DNA from: Erigeron canadensis
Lineage: Eukaryota; Streptophyta; Magnoliopsida; Asterales; Asteraceae
Assembly: GCF_010389155.1 (NCBI RefSeq)
Contig: NC_057762.1
Coordinates: 5,009,513-5,073,512 of the forward strand
DNA: 64,000 bases
Reading direction: 5' to 3'
Shown here: positions 1 through 11,287 of the stretch, piece by piece
Layout of the letters: every line of letters begins with the position of its first letter
Position numbering within the stretch: position 1 is the stretch's first letter
The notes under the pieces: model-generated
The model's input: the letters and a program-made list of their open reading frames with translations, nothing else
What the model was told of the DNA's origin: nothing
The model's database searches: none
Position numbers and translations under genes: made by a program

Positions 1-345
1 CTCTTCTTTTCCAGCCGTAGAAACTGTGCAAGTGGTGTATGACCTAACTCCTACGTGATAACTGATATAGATAACTTTTTAGCTACAGAGAGCATATATT
101 ATCTTTTGTTGGTTGTCTATTAAAATGACTTGCAAGTCTTTTGTATGTATTTAGCTATATGTCGAACGGTTTATGTGCTCTGTTCTACATAATAATAATA
201 ATACAAGTGCTTGAAAATTGAATATTTTGTGTTTTTTTTTCCATTTTTGTCTTGCAGGTTCTATGGGCTGAGATACGGAAGAATCAGTGGGATTACTTTG
301 TCCATTACCTTGTAAGTTTGGTTTCATGTACTGTTTAGTTACCAG

Positions 346-853
346 CATAGTTGTCAAAAGCGAAGGCGACCTCAAAACGCAAAGACCCCAAGTAGGGCGA
401 AGGCGAGAGGCACAAAAAAAGCGCACGCCCAAAAAAAAAAGTGCACTGAGTAAATAAATATAAAATATTTATATATGGTGAAAAATAATAGTAAAATAAA
501 TCAAATGTCATTTATAAAACCAAATATCATTAAAAAAAATATAAACTTTTCAACCAATAACTTCAAATTATTAGACTATTATAAACATATATAAAAAAAA
601 CATAACTTTTTACATAAAAATAATATATATGGTCACTCATTTTGGCCGGAAAACATTAGATCTAGCCACGATTTGGCCGATCTTGAATGATTTGGTCAAA
701 TCTTGATCCATTTGACCATTTTGACCGCTGTTGACCACCACAGTTGACCGTCTTTTTCATGGTCGACTTAGGCCTAGGGTTTCAGGGGCTGGAGGTGCGT
801 CTCGCCTTCCTTTTGCGCCTAGGCGAATGAAGCGCTCGCCTTTGACAACACTG
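346..853. mobile_element. hAT-type MITE in intron of copy 1
   Basis: A 508 bp element with terminal inverted repeats: left CATAGTTGTCAAAAGCG, right end reading CAGTGTTGTCAAAGGCG on the other strand. It is flanked by 8-bp duplications GTTACCAG (338-345) and GTTACCAA (854-861). The 8-bp target site and CAGTG-like termini are hAT traits. There is no coding capacity; the middle is AT-rich with a GC-richer right end. Confidence 0.75.
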
Positions 854-2960
854 GTTACCAATTTGTAATCATGTAGCACATGCTCTTAATTGTTTTTAGA
901 AGTTTGTGATAAAATGTTTGTCTTTATAGTGTAACATCATTTAACCGATTGCTTTCTCTCTTTTCGCAGGATTCGAGTGAAAGGTAAGATATTTTTGGCT
1001 TTACTCTTAAAAATTATTCTTTAAAGAAACTTCTAATGTTGCCGTCAAATAGGTCTTAAAGTACTCTTACTATCTTCAGAAAATAGTTTAACCATTTTTG
1101 TTGTTTCTGCAAAACGTTTGTGGATAGAATGTCTGGCAAGCGATATATAAAAACCAATACCCAGAAAGTGTATAATAATACTTATAAAGCTCCAATAATT
1201 TGATTACAGTTCTGATGAATGGGTTGGAGGTGATCGTTTGATGAAGTATACTGAAAAGAACATTGTGAAGCAGCAACCTCTTGACGAAAAACAGGGTGTT
1301 GGCACGAACCTGAAGCCTGGTGTCTCAACTCAAACTCAACCTGAAGTATCAAATGGTATTCCTTACCTCTGTCAACTTATCACTAGTTATATTAAGGAAT
1401 CTTATCCGTTAATCAAATCGTTTTTGGTATACACTCTGCATTCTTCTGCATTATGCATAACAGTAATCGTTTGTGTTATTGGACCTTTTATATGAAAAGG
1501 TGGAAAAAGAGGACGTCAAGAGTAGTGGCCTATTCATTTTTGCATTGTTCATAGGTCATGCTTTCATTTATCGAAGTTTTTAAGTGTCTGGTATCTTTCT
1601 GTTTGGTGTTGTTTCAGGAGCAAAAGGAAAGAAGAAAATGGGTGATTCGAGTATGGAGGTATATTCACATATCTTATATCTTCTTGTGATTTAAAAAATA
1701 CAGAGTACACATTGATGATTATAGTTTTTTTATCCATTGAAATTTGTAAATTAATACACATTAGGTTTACTTATTCAGTCTTGTATTTGTTAATTATTAT
1801 TGATGACTTGCTTCTTGTAAAGGAGGATTAGGACTGCCCTGGACCAGATACCATCAGCCAAATGCCCGATGATATACTTTTAAAGATACTATCTCATTTG
1901 ACTTTAAAAGATGCGGTTATTACCGGCATTCTCTCCAAAAGATGGAATTCTGTATGGCCCTATCTGAAAAGCCTAGACTTCGATGCTAGCGAAGCTCTTG
2001 ATGAGATTGATGATAAACCTAGTGCTATAGAGCAGGCCAAGTACATCAATCAAGTAAACAGTGTCCTTCGAAGTCACTTGAGCCCAAAACTTCAGTTGTT
2101 TCAGATTGGTTTTGATTTGGATAAGAAATATCTAAAAGATTTAGATAATTGGCTCTGATTTGCCCTTGACAGGAAAGTCGAGGTTCTTGAATTGGATTTA
2201 CGTGGAAACCAACTAACATTTCGTGATATGAGGGAAAATTATGATTTACCGCTACCATTATCAGATGGAAGCATGGTACGCCTTTCAGAATGGCCGCCGT
2301 CTAGTTCCATAATTGTAGAGACACTGTCTCTTAAAATGCTCGTGCTTCTGAGTGTCAACATGAGTGAACCGGCTCTGAGTGGATTATTAAAGCATTCTCC
2401 AAGTCTCGAAAAGCTGTAAATTGTTGGATCTGGGTTGTTGACCGATGTTAATGTTGGTGGACTCCACATCAACTTGAAACACTTGATGTTGATGGAATGC
2501 ACTGAGCTTCAGTCTGTTTCTCTATATGATTGTGATCTTGAGAAGTTTCAGTATATCGGTCCAGATATAGAAATTCGCCTTAACAACCTTTCAAAGATTA
2601 AAGAACTTGACCGTCAACGGGTTAGTGTGATCTCATGTGCTGCTTCCACCCTTGTGGTTCTGAAGTTAGACATTGACCATCAACGGGTTAGTAGTTCGTC
2701 GCTAATTTATTCATGTGTTTTTAATCTTTAATGATAAGATAGTGAGAATGTGTTCATGTTTTTCCAGGAGGATATTCCAATTAATGTTTCTGGATTTCCG
2801 GTACTACCAAATGTGAAGACATTGAACCTGACTTTGCCAACAGAACCTGATGACACTATAATAGAGTATATTGAAATAGGAAAGAAGTGCAGAAGTTTGG
2901 AAACGTTTACAATATCGGTATGTTTTCAGTTAATCACGTAGCTAGCTTCGTGTAAATAAT

Positions 2961-3627
2961 CAGTGCCGGCTTCATAGTTATGGTGCGCTAGGCAGGTACC
3001 TAAGGCCCACACTTAACTAAGGCCCCCAAATTTTAACGGAATGGGTATTTACTTAAGGCTTGCCACCACTAGTTTTTTTGAATATGGGGGGGTAACCGAG
3101 GAAAGATCGAGCTTTTGGGAAAAACAAATAATATTTCTACCTTTCTCTATTTCTGATGGCTTTCAATCCCCTCCCCCCCATCCTCAACAATCTTTTTATT
3201 ATTATGCATATACATATACTACTGAGTATATATTAAGGTTTTTACTTGGCTTTATTTATTATGTATAATGATTTTAACTTTATTTTTGTTTTGTATGTTT
3301 TGATTGTTGGCTATTTTTTTTTCTATTAATTTCTGATATGAGTTTTATTTGTACATATAAATCTTTAGGGTTTAGGGTTGTAAAGAAGACACATGAAAAC
3401 ATCAACAACAATAACATATTGGTTTTAGTTATAAAACACTTATATCCCTCATTGTTATGCATGTAATCTAATTAGCGATTAAATATGACAGTGGCATAAA
3501 TCAAAATCATTGACAAAATTTTTAAAATTGGTCTGGTGTAGAACTAACTAAATAATTGTTGGAGTTATAAGGGAGGCCCCCAAAATTAGTCCTGCGTAGA
3601 GCCCCGAAAAAGCTTGAGCCGGCCTTG
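2961..3627. mobile_element. hAT-type non-autonomous element in copy 1 intron
   Basis: A 667 bp insertion with termini CAGTGCCGGCT and AGCCGGCCTTG, flanked by perfect 8-bp duplications TAAATAAT (2953-2960 and 3628-3635). The homologous intron of copy 2 (20348-20491) reads straight through with one TAAATAAT, so it is the empty site. No transposase is seen. The two ends share the motif AAGGCCCCC-like near each terminus. Confidence 0.85.
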
Positions 3628-4030
3628 TAAATAATGTATATATAAGTAGAATATATGTTGACATTCTACTTGTCAATAAGGAGTCTGTTTCTGACTTTAT
3701 CTAATTCACATACTATATTGATATGATAATTTGCAGCTATATTGGTGTGCACCGATCACAAAGGAAAAAACTAGGTCTAATATTTTTGGTCACTATTTCA
3801 AGCATGTCAAGATCAGTGGTTATCGTGGTATAAGGAGTGACGTTCAGATTGCTTTGTACGTGATAGGAAATGCTGAAAATATTACAATAGATCCTTCTTG
3901 TCATCCCTATGATTTAGTTGGATTGTCTGAAAGCGAGGCTATGAAGAGAGAGGAGGCTGGTCGGTTCCATGCAAAATCGAAGCTATCACCATGTGTTTTT
4001 CATCCACGGGTGAAGTTGGTCGTACTGTAA

Positions 4031-6330
4031 TCCACTATTGAGATGGTTTTGGTTTGTTGCGTCATATACTACTTATTAGCTCTAATGTCTCCCCGTTGGG
4101 TAACTTCCTAGTTATTATAAACTACTCCTATGGAAGCTTGTTAATGCTTTTGGATCATGTTTAGAGATTTTTTAGTTGGTCGTATGTTACATGAGTACCT
4201 TTGAAAGATTCTTATGCAGTTATCCTTTGCTTTTGGTGGTTTGCGCTACAAAATTAGAAACACAAAGCAGGTCAGAGAGGCTGCTTTTGTATGGAATTCG
4301 TGATAATACGAGTGTAGTGATTCGGTCAGGTATTGGGCCGTGGATGGTAACTCCACAAATGTTGGATTATTGTTTTTGGGCCCAATAGTATTAGAAATTG
4401 TTATATGTTTATACTTAAACTGAGTCAGGGATATCATTGGCAGTTTGGGTTCATGGTTGGCTCCTTGAAATTTTCCAATCGCGGGTTAGAAATCTCAACT
4501 CTTGTCTATAAATAATTGATTTGGATGCAACTCACGTGACTTGATTAATAATGTACATGAGCTAAAAAAAGTTGGTTGGTCGATTTCGGGTCATATGGGA
4601 TGGTTTCACGTCAAATAGGTTCAGGATCAATTGAAAATTATATGGATTTAAAACATATTAAGTTAAAAACTTAGTACTTAAAAAATCTGATAAAATATTA
4701 GGTGTTTGTGTTTGCTTCGATCTTGTTAATGCAAAAATAAGAAATTTTTACTGTGTGAAATTAAACTCCCTAAGAAAACTTTCGTGATCCCGTTAGTTTA
4801 ATGATATAACGAGCATGGTACCCGCGCAATGCGGCGGTGGTGGGGAAGACAATCTGGTGGTGGCGTTGATAGGGTTTTACTTTGCTAGAGACGAAAATGG
4901 TTGAAGAGCATAATTGGTATATCACGTGAGAGGGTGCTTAGCAAGGAAGATTATTTAAGGGCATTTTTGTCTTATCAGGTTCTTAATTAAGTTAAGGGAG
5001 GAATCCAGTTTGCTTTATAAGGTATTATGGATACATCCTTCTTAATCATTCGGTAACTATATTTTGGAGTTTACTCATATGGTTAAAAAAAAATAAATCC
5101 AAAAAAAGGTTTTGCAAAATAAAATCAAAAAACGGTTTAGTCTTCGTATTAAAATCAAGGAACCACTTATGCTTAAAGGACTTTTCTTTTATCAATTGCC
5201 AAACTATTTCACTGCATTCTTGAAAGTTTTTAAAAAATTAATGTTAAAAGCAGTAGTGTAGTTAGTTTAACGATTGAGAAATTAAGCTATAATTTATTTC
5301 ATTAAGTTATATTAGGTAGAGATGTTTAATTTAATGAATAAGGGAGAGTGATATTCTAAGTATTTCAATTCCTTAATTGAAATTTTAGAAAAGGGTTGTT
5401 GCTTTATTATGTACGAGAGTAAGTATCCGCGCGTTGCGCCGGTGAGATGGTGGATGTGATAGCTAGGTTATAGGGTGTGATATGTCATAAAGTGTGATAG
5501 GTCATAGGAGTTGATATGTCATAAAGTATGATAGTCAAATGCCTTAGCCGTACGGGCTCCATCTTCGGATTTAAAAATTCGTCAAAAGTATATCGAACGA
5601 CATCTCTAATAAAAGAGCATGAAATTTTAAGAATACCCATATAATTTTTATAATTTATCGATGTACGGTTTTTTAGATAAATGATTTTGAATGAATTAGA
5701 GGAATAAATGATTTATGCAGGAGAGACAAAAAAAATGTTTGGTTGATATTTGAGGAGAGAAAAATGGTATTATAGTTATTTTAGATAAATATAAAATAGA
5801 TAAGAGGGACATTTTGGGAAAGTACTTAAAATCAATATTAAAAAATTTAAGTTGAATGTTGAAAATCTAAAGGCCTTTTGCTTTATAATAAATAGTATAT
5901 AGATTATAGATAGATAAAGATCATAGATAGGGAAAATCGAATATGCAGTTGGCTGCAAAGTTTTTAGATGCAGTCACACACATATCACATAGATGATTGA
6001 TATATTATAAAAATACTCCCTGAATTTTCATGGTAACTACATCCAAAAATGATGCAGTTAAGTGCGTTCAAGTTAAGTCGTTATAGATATATATTCTCAA
6101 TAAAAACTTGATTTGTTTGATATAATTAACATCGTAAACAAATGTTAAGTAATAACGAATACTTGTTTACGTTATTGTTTTATTATGGTTGCTATATTAT
6201 TATTCGTAATAAATAATAAAAGATATTTATACGTCAGTTTTCATGATCAGTTTATTTAATGATACTAAGTCTTTATTTTGCCAAAAATTGATGTTCGTTA
6301 AAATGTTACTCGTATTAAACGTATCTACTA
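4031..6330. other. 3' flank of copy 1, then AT-rich DNA without genes
   Basis: About 4031-4510 matches the 3' flank of copy 2 (20786-21290), so it belongs to the duplicated unit and probably holds the 3' UTR. Beyond it the sequence is AT-rich with stops in all frames. Two short GC-rich spots (4818-4850 and 5427-5455, both with a CCGCGC core) resemble Helitron-end hairpin sequence, but no CTRR terminus could be assigned. Confidence 0.5.
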
Positions 6331-6339
6331 AAAAAAATG

Positions 6340-6700
6340 ATTAAAGTTAGAAAACTCAAAGTTAATTGATAAAAATTAAAAATTATAAAACTAAACTATA
6401 ATTAAGTTTGTATACAAAAATTTAGACTAAAGTTAAAAAACCACTAAATTAAGTGGTACAAATAAGTTAAAAGCGTTAAAATAAAAAATAAAAAGTAGAA
6501 AAAGAAATTATAAAAAAATGATAATTACTGTTAAAATCCAAAGTTAATTAATAAAAATTAAAAACTTTAAAAGTAAATTATACTTGTATATATAAAAAGT
6601 TAGACTAAAGTGATAAAACCTAAAAATTAAGTGATAAAAATAAGAAATTATAAAAATATACAATCGTAAAAATAAAAAATAAATAAATAAAAAAGCACCT
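6340..6700. repeat. Degenerate ~183-bp direct repeat, very AT-rich
   Basis: The motif CAAAGTTAATTGATAAAAAT at 6356 recurs with changes at 6539, and the following TTAGACTAAAGT and AATTAAGTG blocks recur with the same spacing. There are about two units. No coding signal. Confidence 0.5.
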
Positions 6701-6775
6701 GCAGAAAATGACAAAATTGCTGACGTCATGCTGGCGTCAGCAGGTAGCTAAGAAATTCAAAAAAGTTATCAGCTA

Positions 6776-6911
6776 AGGGAATAGCAGGTCAATCGTGTAT
6801 TTGATAACGTTTCTGATTTTGTTCATGCATACAATAAACGTTCTATAAGTTCATGCGCACAATAACTTTTCGGCTTTAGTTGATTACATTTGCGTGCACA
6901 TAACCCTTATC
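6776..6911. mobile_element. Short remnant related to the Mutator-type foldback at 47160
   Basis: The stretch CGCACAATAACTTTTCGGC, then TTAGTTGATTACATTTGCGTG and CATAACCCTTA, parallels the right end of the 47160-48137 element. Its left part (AAGGGAATAGCAGG) is like that element's left end. It is much shorter and no target duplication was found. Confidence 0.35.
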
Positions 6912-6924
6912 TTTATTAATGTAA

Positions 6925-7110
6925 TTGAGTAATAACTTTAAGCATAATGACCATAAGGTCATGGGTTCAAAACCCATATAAGGGATTTTCTCATATTTAT
7001 TGAGTTTCCTCTTGGATTGGTGTATTGATATTATTGTTTAGTGAGGATATGATCGGGTGGTACCCTGGTGGCACGATGATACTCAGTGGTCCGTTAATGA
7101 TCCAAATTTG
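6925..7110 (+). mobile_element. tRNA-related SINE, family 3 (copy a)
   Basis: Contains AATGACCATAAGGTCATGGG followed by a box-B-like GGTTCAAAACCC, then a body with GGTGGTACCCTGGTGGCACG and GATGATACTCAGTGG. The same order of blocks occurs at 42670-42868 inside the ABCB19 gene. Pol III box B and repetition support a SINE; ends are approximate. Confidence 0.5.
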
Positions 7111-7377
7111 TCATTCAAGAAAAACAAATTACTTTTACATTCATTATCATTGACTCCCCCACCATCCATCATCACTGTCATCGCCGCCGCCACCACCACC
7201 CCGCGCCACTACCATCACCGACGTCACATTGTTTAAGCACATGACTCGTAAAATTAAACAAGAATAACTTTAAAACTTGATAAAGATAGAATGATAAACT
7301 TAAACAACTTGTAATCATTTACAATGAAACATTTTTACATAGTTATATACAATAAAATATATATATTTATATATATA

Positions 7378-7851
7378 GGGTAAAGTTATTTTGAGAACAT
7401 TTTTTTTGCGAGAACCTTTAAGAAGTTTTCAAATCAAGCCCAACCGATAATTGTTCTTTACTTGAAAATTGTTTTTTGATTGTTTTCTAAATAACTTATG
7501 TGTAATTTTGAAATTTATAATTATGTGGAGCATGGATTATCATTCGTTATACAATTATGTGGAGATTTGGATTCTTGATCACATGTGCACGAATATTGTT
7601 ATGATCACATGTATGCAAGTCGATCACATGTAATCATAGCAATATTCGTACACATGTGATCAATAATCCAAATAATTGTATAACGGATGATAATCCATAC
7701 CTCTACACAATTATAAACTTCAAAACTACACATAAGTTATTTAGAAAACAATCAAAAAAATAATTTTCATGTAAAGAACAATCATCGGTTGGACTTGATT
7801 TGAAAAGTTCTCAAAGGTTCTCGCAAAAAAAAGTTCTCAAAATAACTTTTC
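7378..7851. mobile_element. 474-bp foldback element in a (TA)n tract
   Basis: Almost the whole element is one imperfect palindrome: it opens GGGTAAAGTTATTTTGAGAA and closes with the reverse complement (TTCTCAAAATAACTTTTC). The arms meet near 7610 around GATCACATGT motifs. It lies between TATATA runs on both sides, so any target duplication is hidden. No coding capacity. It sits immediately upstream of the stranded MRG first exon and its 5' UTR. Confidence 0.7.
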
Positions 7852-8041
7852 AATATATATATTTGTTGTAAGTGGTAAAAATTATTGTAGATTTACATTA
7901 ACCTTTACAAAATATTAACCCGACCCAAGAGTTCGTGAGTGGATAGTCCAAGCCTCAAATCTTTCTATTAGTTAATTAGGGTTTCCAAATTCTATAAGGA
8001 AGCAAACAAACAACAATTTGAATAGACTAAAAAGAAGATGT

Positions 8042-8284
8042 GTAAAGCAGCATGGTTGGATCAATGGTAAACACCCTTGCCTCTGAAAACAGATGTCATG
8101 AGTTCGATCCTCATCCCATGTAAAGGTTGGAGGGCCTTTTCTACCATTTAGGTAGAAACTAGAAGCAGCCTCTCTACTTAGGTAGAGCTAAGATATGCCT
8201 ACATCTTAACCTCCCTCACACACCGTCAAGGTATTGGGGCTCAAAACCCGCGGAAGGCGGTACTGAGCAGTTACTTACTTACTT
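8042..8284 (+). mobile_element. tRNA-related SINE, family 1 (copy a), at a start codon
   Basis: Box A-like GGTTGGATCAATGGTAAAC and box B-like GAGTTCGATCCTC are followed by a body that recurs at 16255 and, inverted, at 63088. The tail is TTACTTACTTACTT. The flanks carry a perfect 14-bp duplication TAAAAAGAAGATGT at 8028-8041 and 8285-8298. The duplicated target contains the ATG of the MRG-like first exon. Confidence 0.8.
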
Positions 8285-8294
8285 TAAAAAGAAG

Positions 8295-8387
8295 ATGTCT
8301 GAGAAAAATTCCGATGGCGGTGAAGGTGACGGCGACATGGGTGAAAAAGTTCTGGTTTATCATGGTCCTCGTATCTACCAAGCCATT
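8295..8387 (+). CDS. First exon of an MRG-like gene (partial, stranded)
   Basis: ATG at 8295 opens a 31-codon exon (starts MSEKNSDGGEGDGDMGEK, ends YHGPRIYQAI) with a GTATGT donor at 8388. The motif VLVYHGPRIYQA is the start of the chromo barrel in plant MRG1/MRG2 proteins, which read H3K4/H3K36 methylation. The next expected exon (VLWAEIRKNQ type, phase 0) is present at 258-311 for copy 1 but I find none between 8388 and 18618. Joined directly to 18619 the frame would hit a stop at once, so this is probably a dead or orphaned exon. A typical 5' UTR with AGGGTTTCC lies at about 7920-8037, interrupted by the SINE. Confidence 0.7.
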
Positions 8388-8514
8388 GTATGTTTCCTTT
8401 TTATTATTATATATCCAAACTTTTACATGCATCTATATCTATATCTATATATATACACTCCTTATTTGTTATCATAAACTAATCTTTTGTTTGTTACTTG
8501 TCTATTAGTATTAA

Positions 8515-9690
8515 CTAGAAAATTTTGGACCCCGCGTTGCGGGGTCTCAATTCTTTTGTTGAAACGATTCGTTATTTTAGTATATATGTCGTGAATTTTC
8601 GACAGCTTAATAAAAATAATTTTGTCATTAATATGTTTGTTTAAAAGTATGAAAGAAAACAAAACGTAATCCGTAATAGAAACCTGAACGGGATGTGATA
8701 TGACAAAAATATTAATATATTAATTCAGATATCAGGTGGATACCATATAGCAAAATGCAAGTAGTGGTACAGGGTATATCACAATAAGGTTGAATGACAA
8801 TTAGAAAGTGTGAAAAAAACAAAAGAAATAACCCGTAATAAAAAATCCGAAAAGGAAAAAGAAAACTAAAAAAGAAAAAGACATGACAAAATCCGAACAG
8901 GATGCAATGTGGCAAAATCCAAACTATGGGAAACGTGCGATGTGTCACTTTATAGCCGATGCGACTGTCAAGTTTTAATAAGCATGGTGACTATTGATAA
9001 CCATGCCAAAAAAAACGAAAGAAAAAAATGAAAATGGGATCCGTAATGTCAGAATCTAAAGAGTGATGCGGGGTATATGGTGAACCAATAAAAGAGATCA
9101 TATAAGCAAAAAAAAGGTATCAAAAAACCAAGAAAAACCAAAAGATAAATAACCTTAACGAAAATAGAAATAACAAAGGAAAAATTAAATATTGTGTAAA
9201 AGTTTTCAATATATTAATTCAGAACACAAAAGCCAAAAAACTATGATGAACACCAAGAGAAAACCCTAAACGGGATCCAAAATGACAAAATCTAAATAGT
9301 GATGGGGGGTATACGATGAACCAATAGAAAGAAAACACAAAAGCAAAAAAATTATGTAATAAACCAACAAAAACCGAAAGAAAAATAACCTTAACGGGAT
9401 CCGATATAGCAAAATCTGAAAAAACGCGGGGTATAGGTGGACCAATAGAAAGAAAACACAAAAGCAAAAAAAACTATGTAGGAAACCAAGAAAAACCGAA
9501 CAAAAAATAACCTTAACGGAATCCAATATGGCAAAATCCGGGGAAAACGCGGGATACAGGCGAGACCAATAGAACAGCGCCACGTGGCACGTGACACTGT
9601 TCATAAGCCTCACCATTAATGATATAGTAATATTTAAAATGATTTTGCAAGTTGTTGTATGTATCTTTGCTACATGCAATAAAGGTTTAA
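8515..9690 (-). mobile_element. Helitron-like element, minus strand; 3' end at 8515
   Basis: Read on the minus strand, a perfect 8-bp stem hairpin GACCCCGC-AAC-GCGGGGTC (8546-8528) is followed nine bases later by CTAG (8518-8515) and a T. That is the classical Helitron 3' terminus. The element must extend to the right; the 5' TC end could not be fixed and 9690 is a guess, set by the next terminus. It contains the minisatellite at 8880-9570. No Rep/helicase coding is seen. Confidence 0.55.
8880..9570. repeat. ~121-bp minisatellite inside the Helitron-like element
   Basis: Units beginning GGATCC or GAATCC followed by AAAATC and ACCAATAGAAAG blocks start near 9036, 9273, 9396 and 9518. Spacings are 237 (two degenerate units), 123 and 122 bp. 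Units drift in sequence, and long reverse-strand open frames there are by-products of the repeat. Confidence 0.6.
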
Positions 9691-9698
9691 TAATATAA

Positions 9699-10243
9699 CT
9701 AGATTTTAGACCCGTGTCCAACATTGGATACGAGACTTACGACATTATTAATATTATATATTAATACATATAACTCATAAAAGCTTATAAGTTCAATGTT
9801 AAAGATATAAGTAGATAAACATATACTCTCCTTCAGCATTTGAAAGACTTCTTTATAGATGAAATTTGTTGTAGTGTTTTTTGGTCTTCTCAACTTTGTC
9901 ACAATTTAACACTTTAAAGCCTTTCTCAAGTTAACTCAAGATACTGCAATGTACAATTGTTCGTGTGTGAAAGCTGGGCTTTGTAGATAGAAACCAATTT
10001 TATTAACATTGTAAAAATAATTATTTTAGTTATTTGTTTTTTATTAATTAAATAAATTTATGTAAAAAATCAAATGATGACATCAACAGGAGTCAATTTG
10101 ATAAAATCGAACGATATGATTGGTTAATAAGTTATTAGTTCAACTTTATTTTAGTATATATTAAAATAAAGTAGAATTAAAATAGTACAATTATTATTAA
10201 GATGTTAATATATTTACATTAAATTTAATGTATTTTTAATTAG

Positions 10244-10278
<35 letters not shown>

Positions 10279-10560
10279 ATTGAACATATTATTAGATATA
10301 TATTAGCTATTATTAATTATTTATTGTATTAAAATTATTGAGTAAAAAGTGTAAATCTGTGATGAAAAACAAAAAAACGTAAATTAAAGTCAAAATTGAA
10401 AAACAAAAGTCAAGATTAAGAAATCGAAAAATATAATTAGTCAATAATTTATTAGAGCAACTATATTTTAGTATAATAAAAGATACTACCACAAATTATC
10501 TTACACGTTTAGGATTGTTTTTCGATTTTGTATTCAAAAAATAAAGTAAAATATAACTTT
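9699..10560 (-). mobile_element. Second Helitron-like 3' terminus (minus strand) and AT-rich body
   Basis: On the minus strand an imperfect hairpin (9736-9709, GTCTCGTATCC pairing with GGACACGGGTC) is followed by TAAAAT and CTAG (9702-9699) then T. This mirrors the terminus at 8515. Downstream DNA to 10560 is AT-rich, with a (TA)n run at 10248-10271, and has no gene; the 5' end is not resolved. Confidence 0.4.
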
Positions 10561-10586
10561 TAATAAAGCAATTGAAGCCAGGATCA

Positions 10587-11106
10587 AATGGCGGATGCAT
10601 CCAGGTTTTACCCACGTGTCATTTGTTTGACTCTCCGCAGTGAAATGCATGTGGGTTTTTTCTTGATTCATGGGTGCTCCTTGGGTCCCTCGAAAGAAGA
10701 CTTGGGGACAGCGGGTGGCATAGGCAGAACCACATTGTCTTTAGGTAGCTCGGGCTACGGGTCTATTAAGTCGATGTAATATAAATTCTTTTAGAAAATG
10801 ATATATATATTTTTTATTGGTGCTACAGGTTGGAGTAATATGAGATACCGGTCAATATAACAAAAACTGAATTTTTAAAAGATTTTCCTAATAATAAAAC
10901 TTAGAAATACATACTTGTGCAACTAAATAAGAAATGAAAACTACCAAAATGCCGAAAAACTCATAAAAACTGCTAAAAACAGTAAAAAAAATCAGTAACA
11001 TGTTAAAATTCGTAATAATCTAGTCGTTATCGTTACTTCTCAACGATACAAGGCTAGTGGTAAAAAAATTGTACTACGGGCCTTTTTAAATCCTGGTTCT
11101 GCCACT
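10587..11106. mobile_element. Possible hAT-like element
   Basis: The left end ATGGCGGATGCATCCAGG and the right end CCTGGTTCTGCCACTCACG are roughly inverted and resemble the hAT terminus (TGGCGGA-CCAGG) also seen at 34958. No target duplication could be defined, so this is tentative. The 63-codon open frame at 10588 is not a recognisable protein. Confidence 0.35.
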
Positions 11107-11287
11107 CACGGGTGGATCCAAAACCAACCTCAATATATATATATAGGGAAAAGTTAAATTATGGAATCCTTATTTTAGGGACTGTTAGGGACTCCTTCTA
11201 CCTCCTTTTTCGGCCACCACCAGCACCACCACCATGATCATCTCTGACTACCACCATGATCCTCCGACGAAGGAACATTGTTAGGGA

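Larger units (their letters stand above)
258..4030 (+). pseudogene. Chimeric MRG-chromodomain / F-box-LRR gene, copy 1 (broken)
   Basis: Exons inferred from GT-AG junctions and comparison with copy 2: 258-311, 970-983, 1210-1355, 1618-1658, 1823-2686, 2768-2917, 3737-4030; the first exon must lie left of the window. The first four encode a chromo-barrel piece like plant MRG1/MRG2 (WDYFVHYL, DEWVGGDRLMKYTE, KQQPLDEKQGV), readers of methylated histone H3. In the same frame follow an F-box (MPDDILLKILSHLTLKDAV, SKRW), leucine-rich segments and an FBD-like tail (HVKISGYRG, NAENITIDPS). Three in-frame stops break it: TAG 1829-1831, TGA 2156-2158 and TAA 2417-2419; copy 2 has sense codons at each. 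The exon near 2610 is also 27 nt shorter than in copy 2. Two hAT elements sit in its introns. A 98-codon F-box-only peptide from ATG 1862 remains possible. The MRG C-terminal domain is absent. Confidence 0.8.

Noticed and set aside
8050..8120. Possible tRNA gene (box A and box B)
   Set aside because: There is no cloverleaf with anticodon arm and acceptor pairing; it is the head of a SINE repeated at 16255 and 63088.
9219..9724. Reverse-strand open frames rich in F/L/Y
   Set aside because: They come from the 121-bp minisatellite; the residues only mirror its A-rich plus strand.
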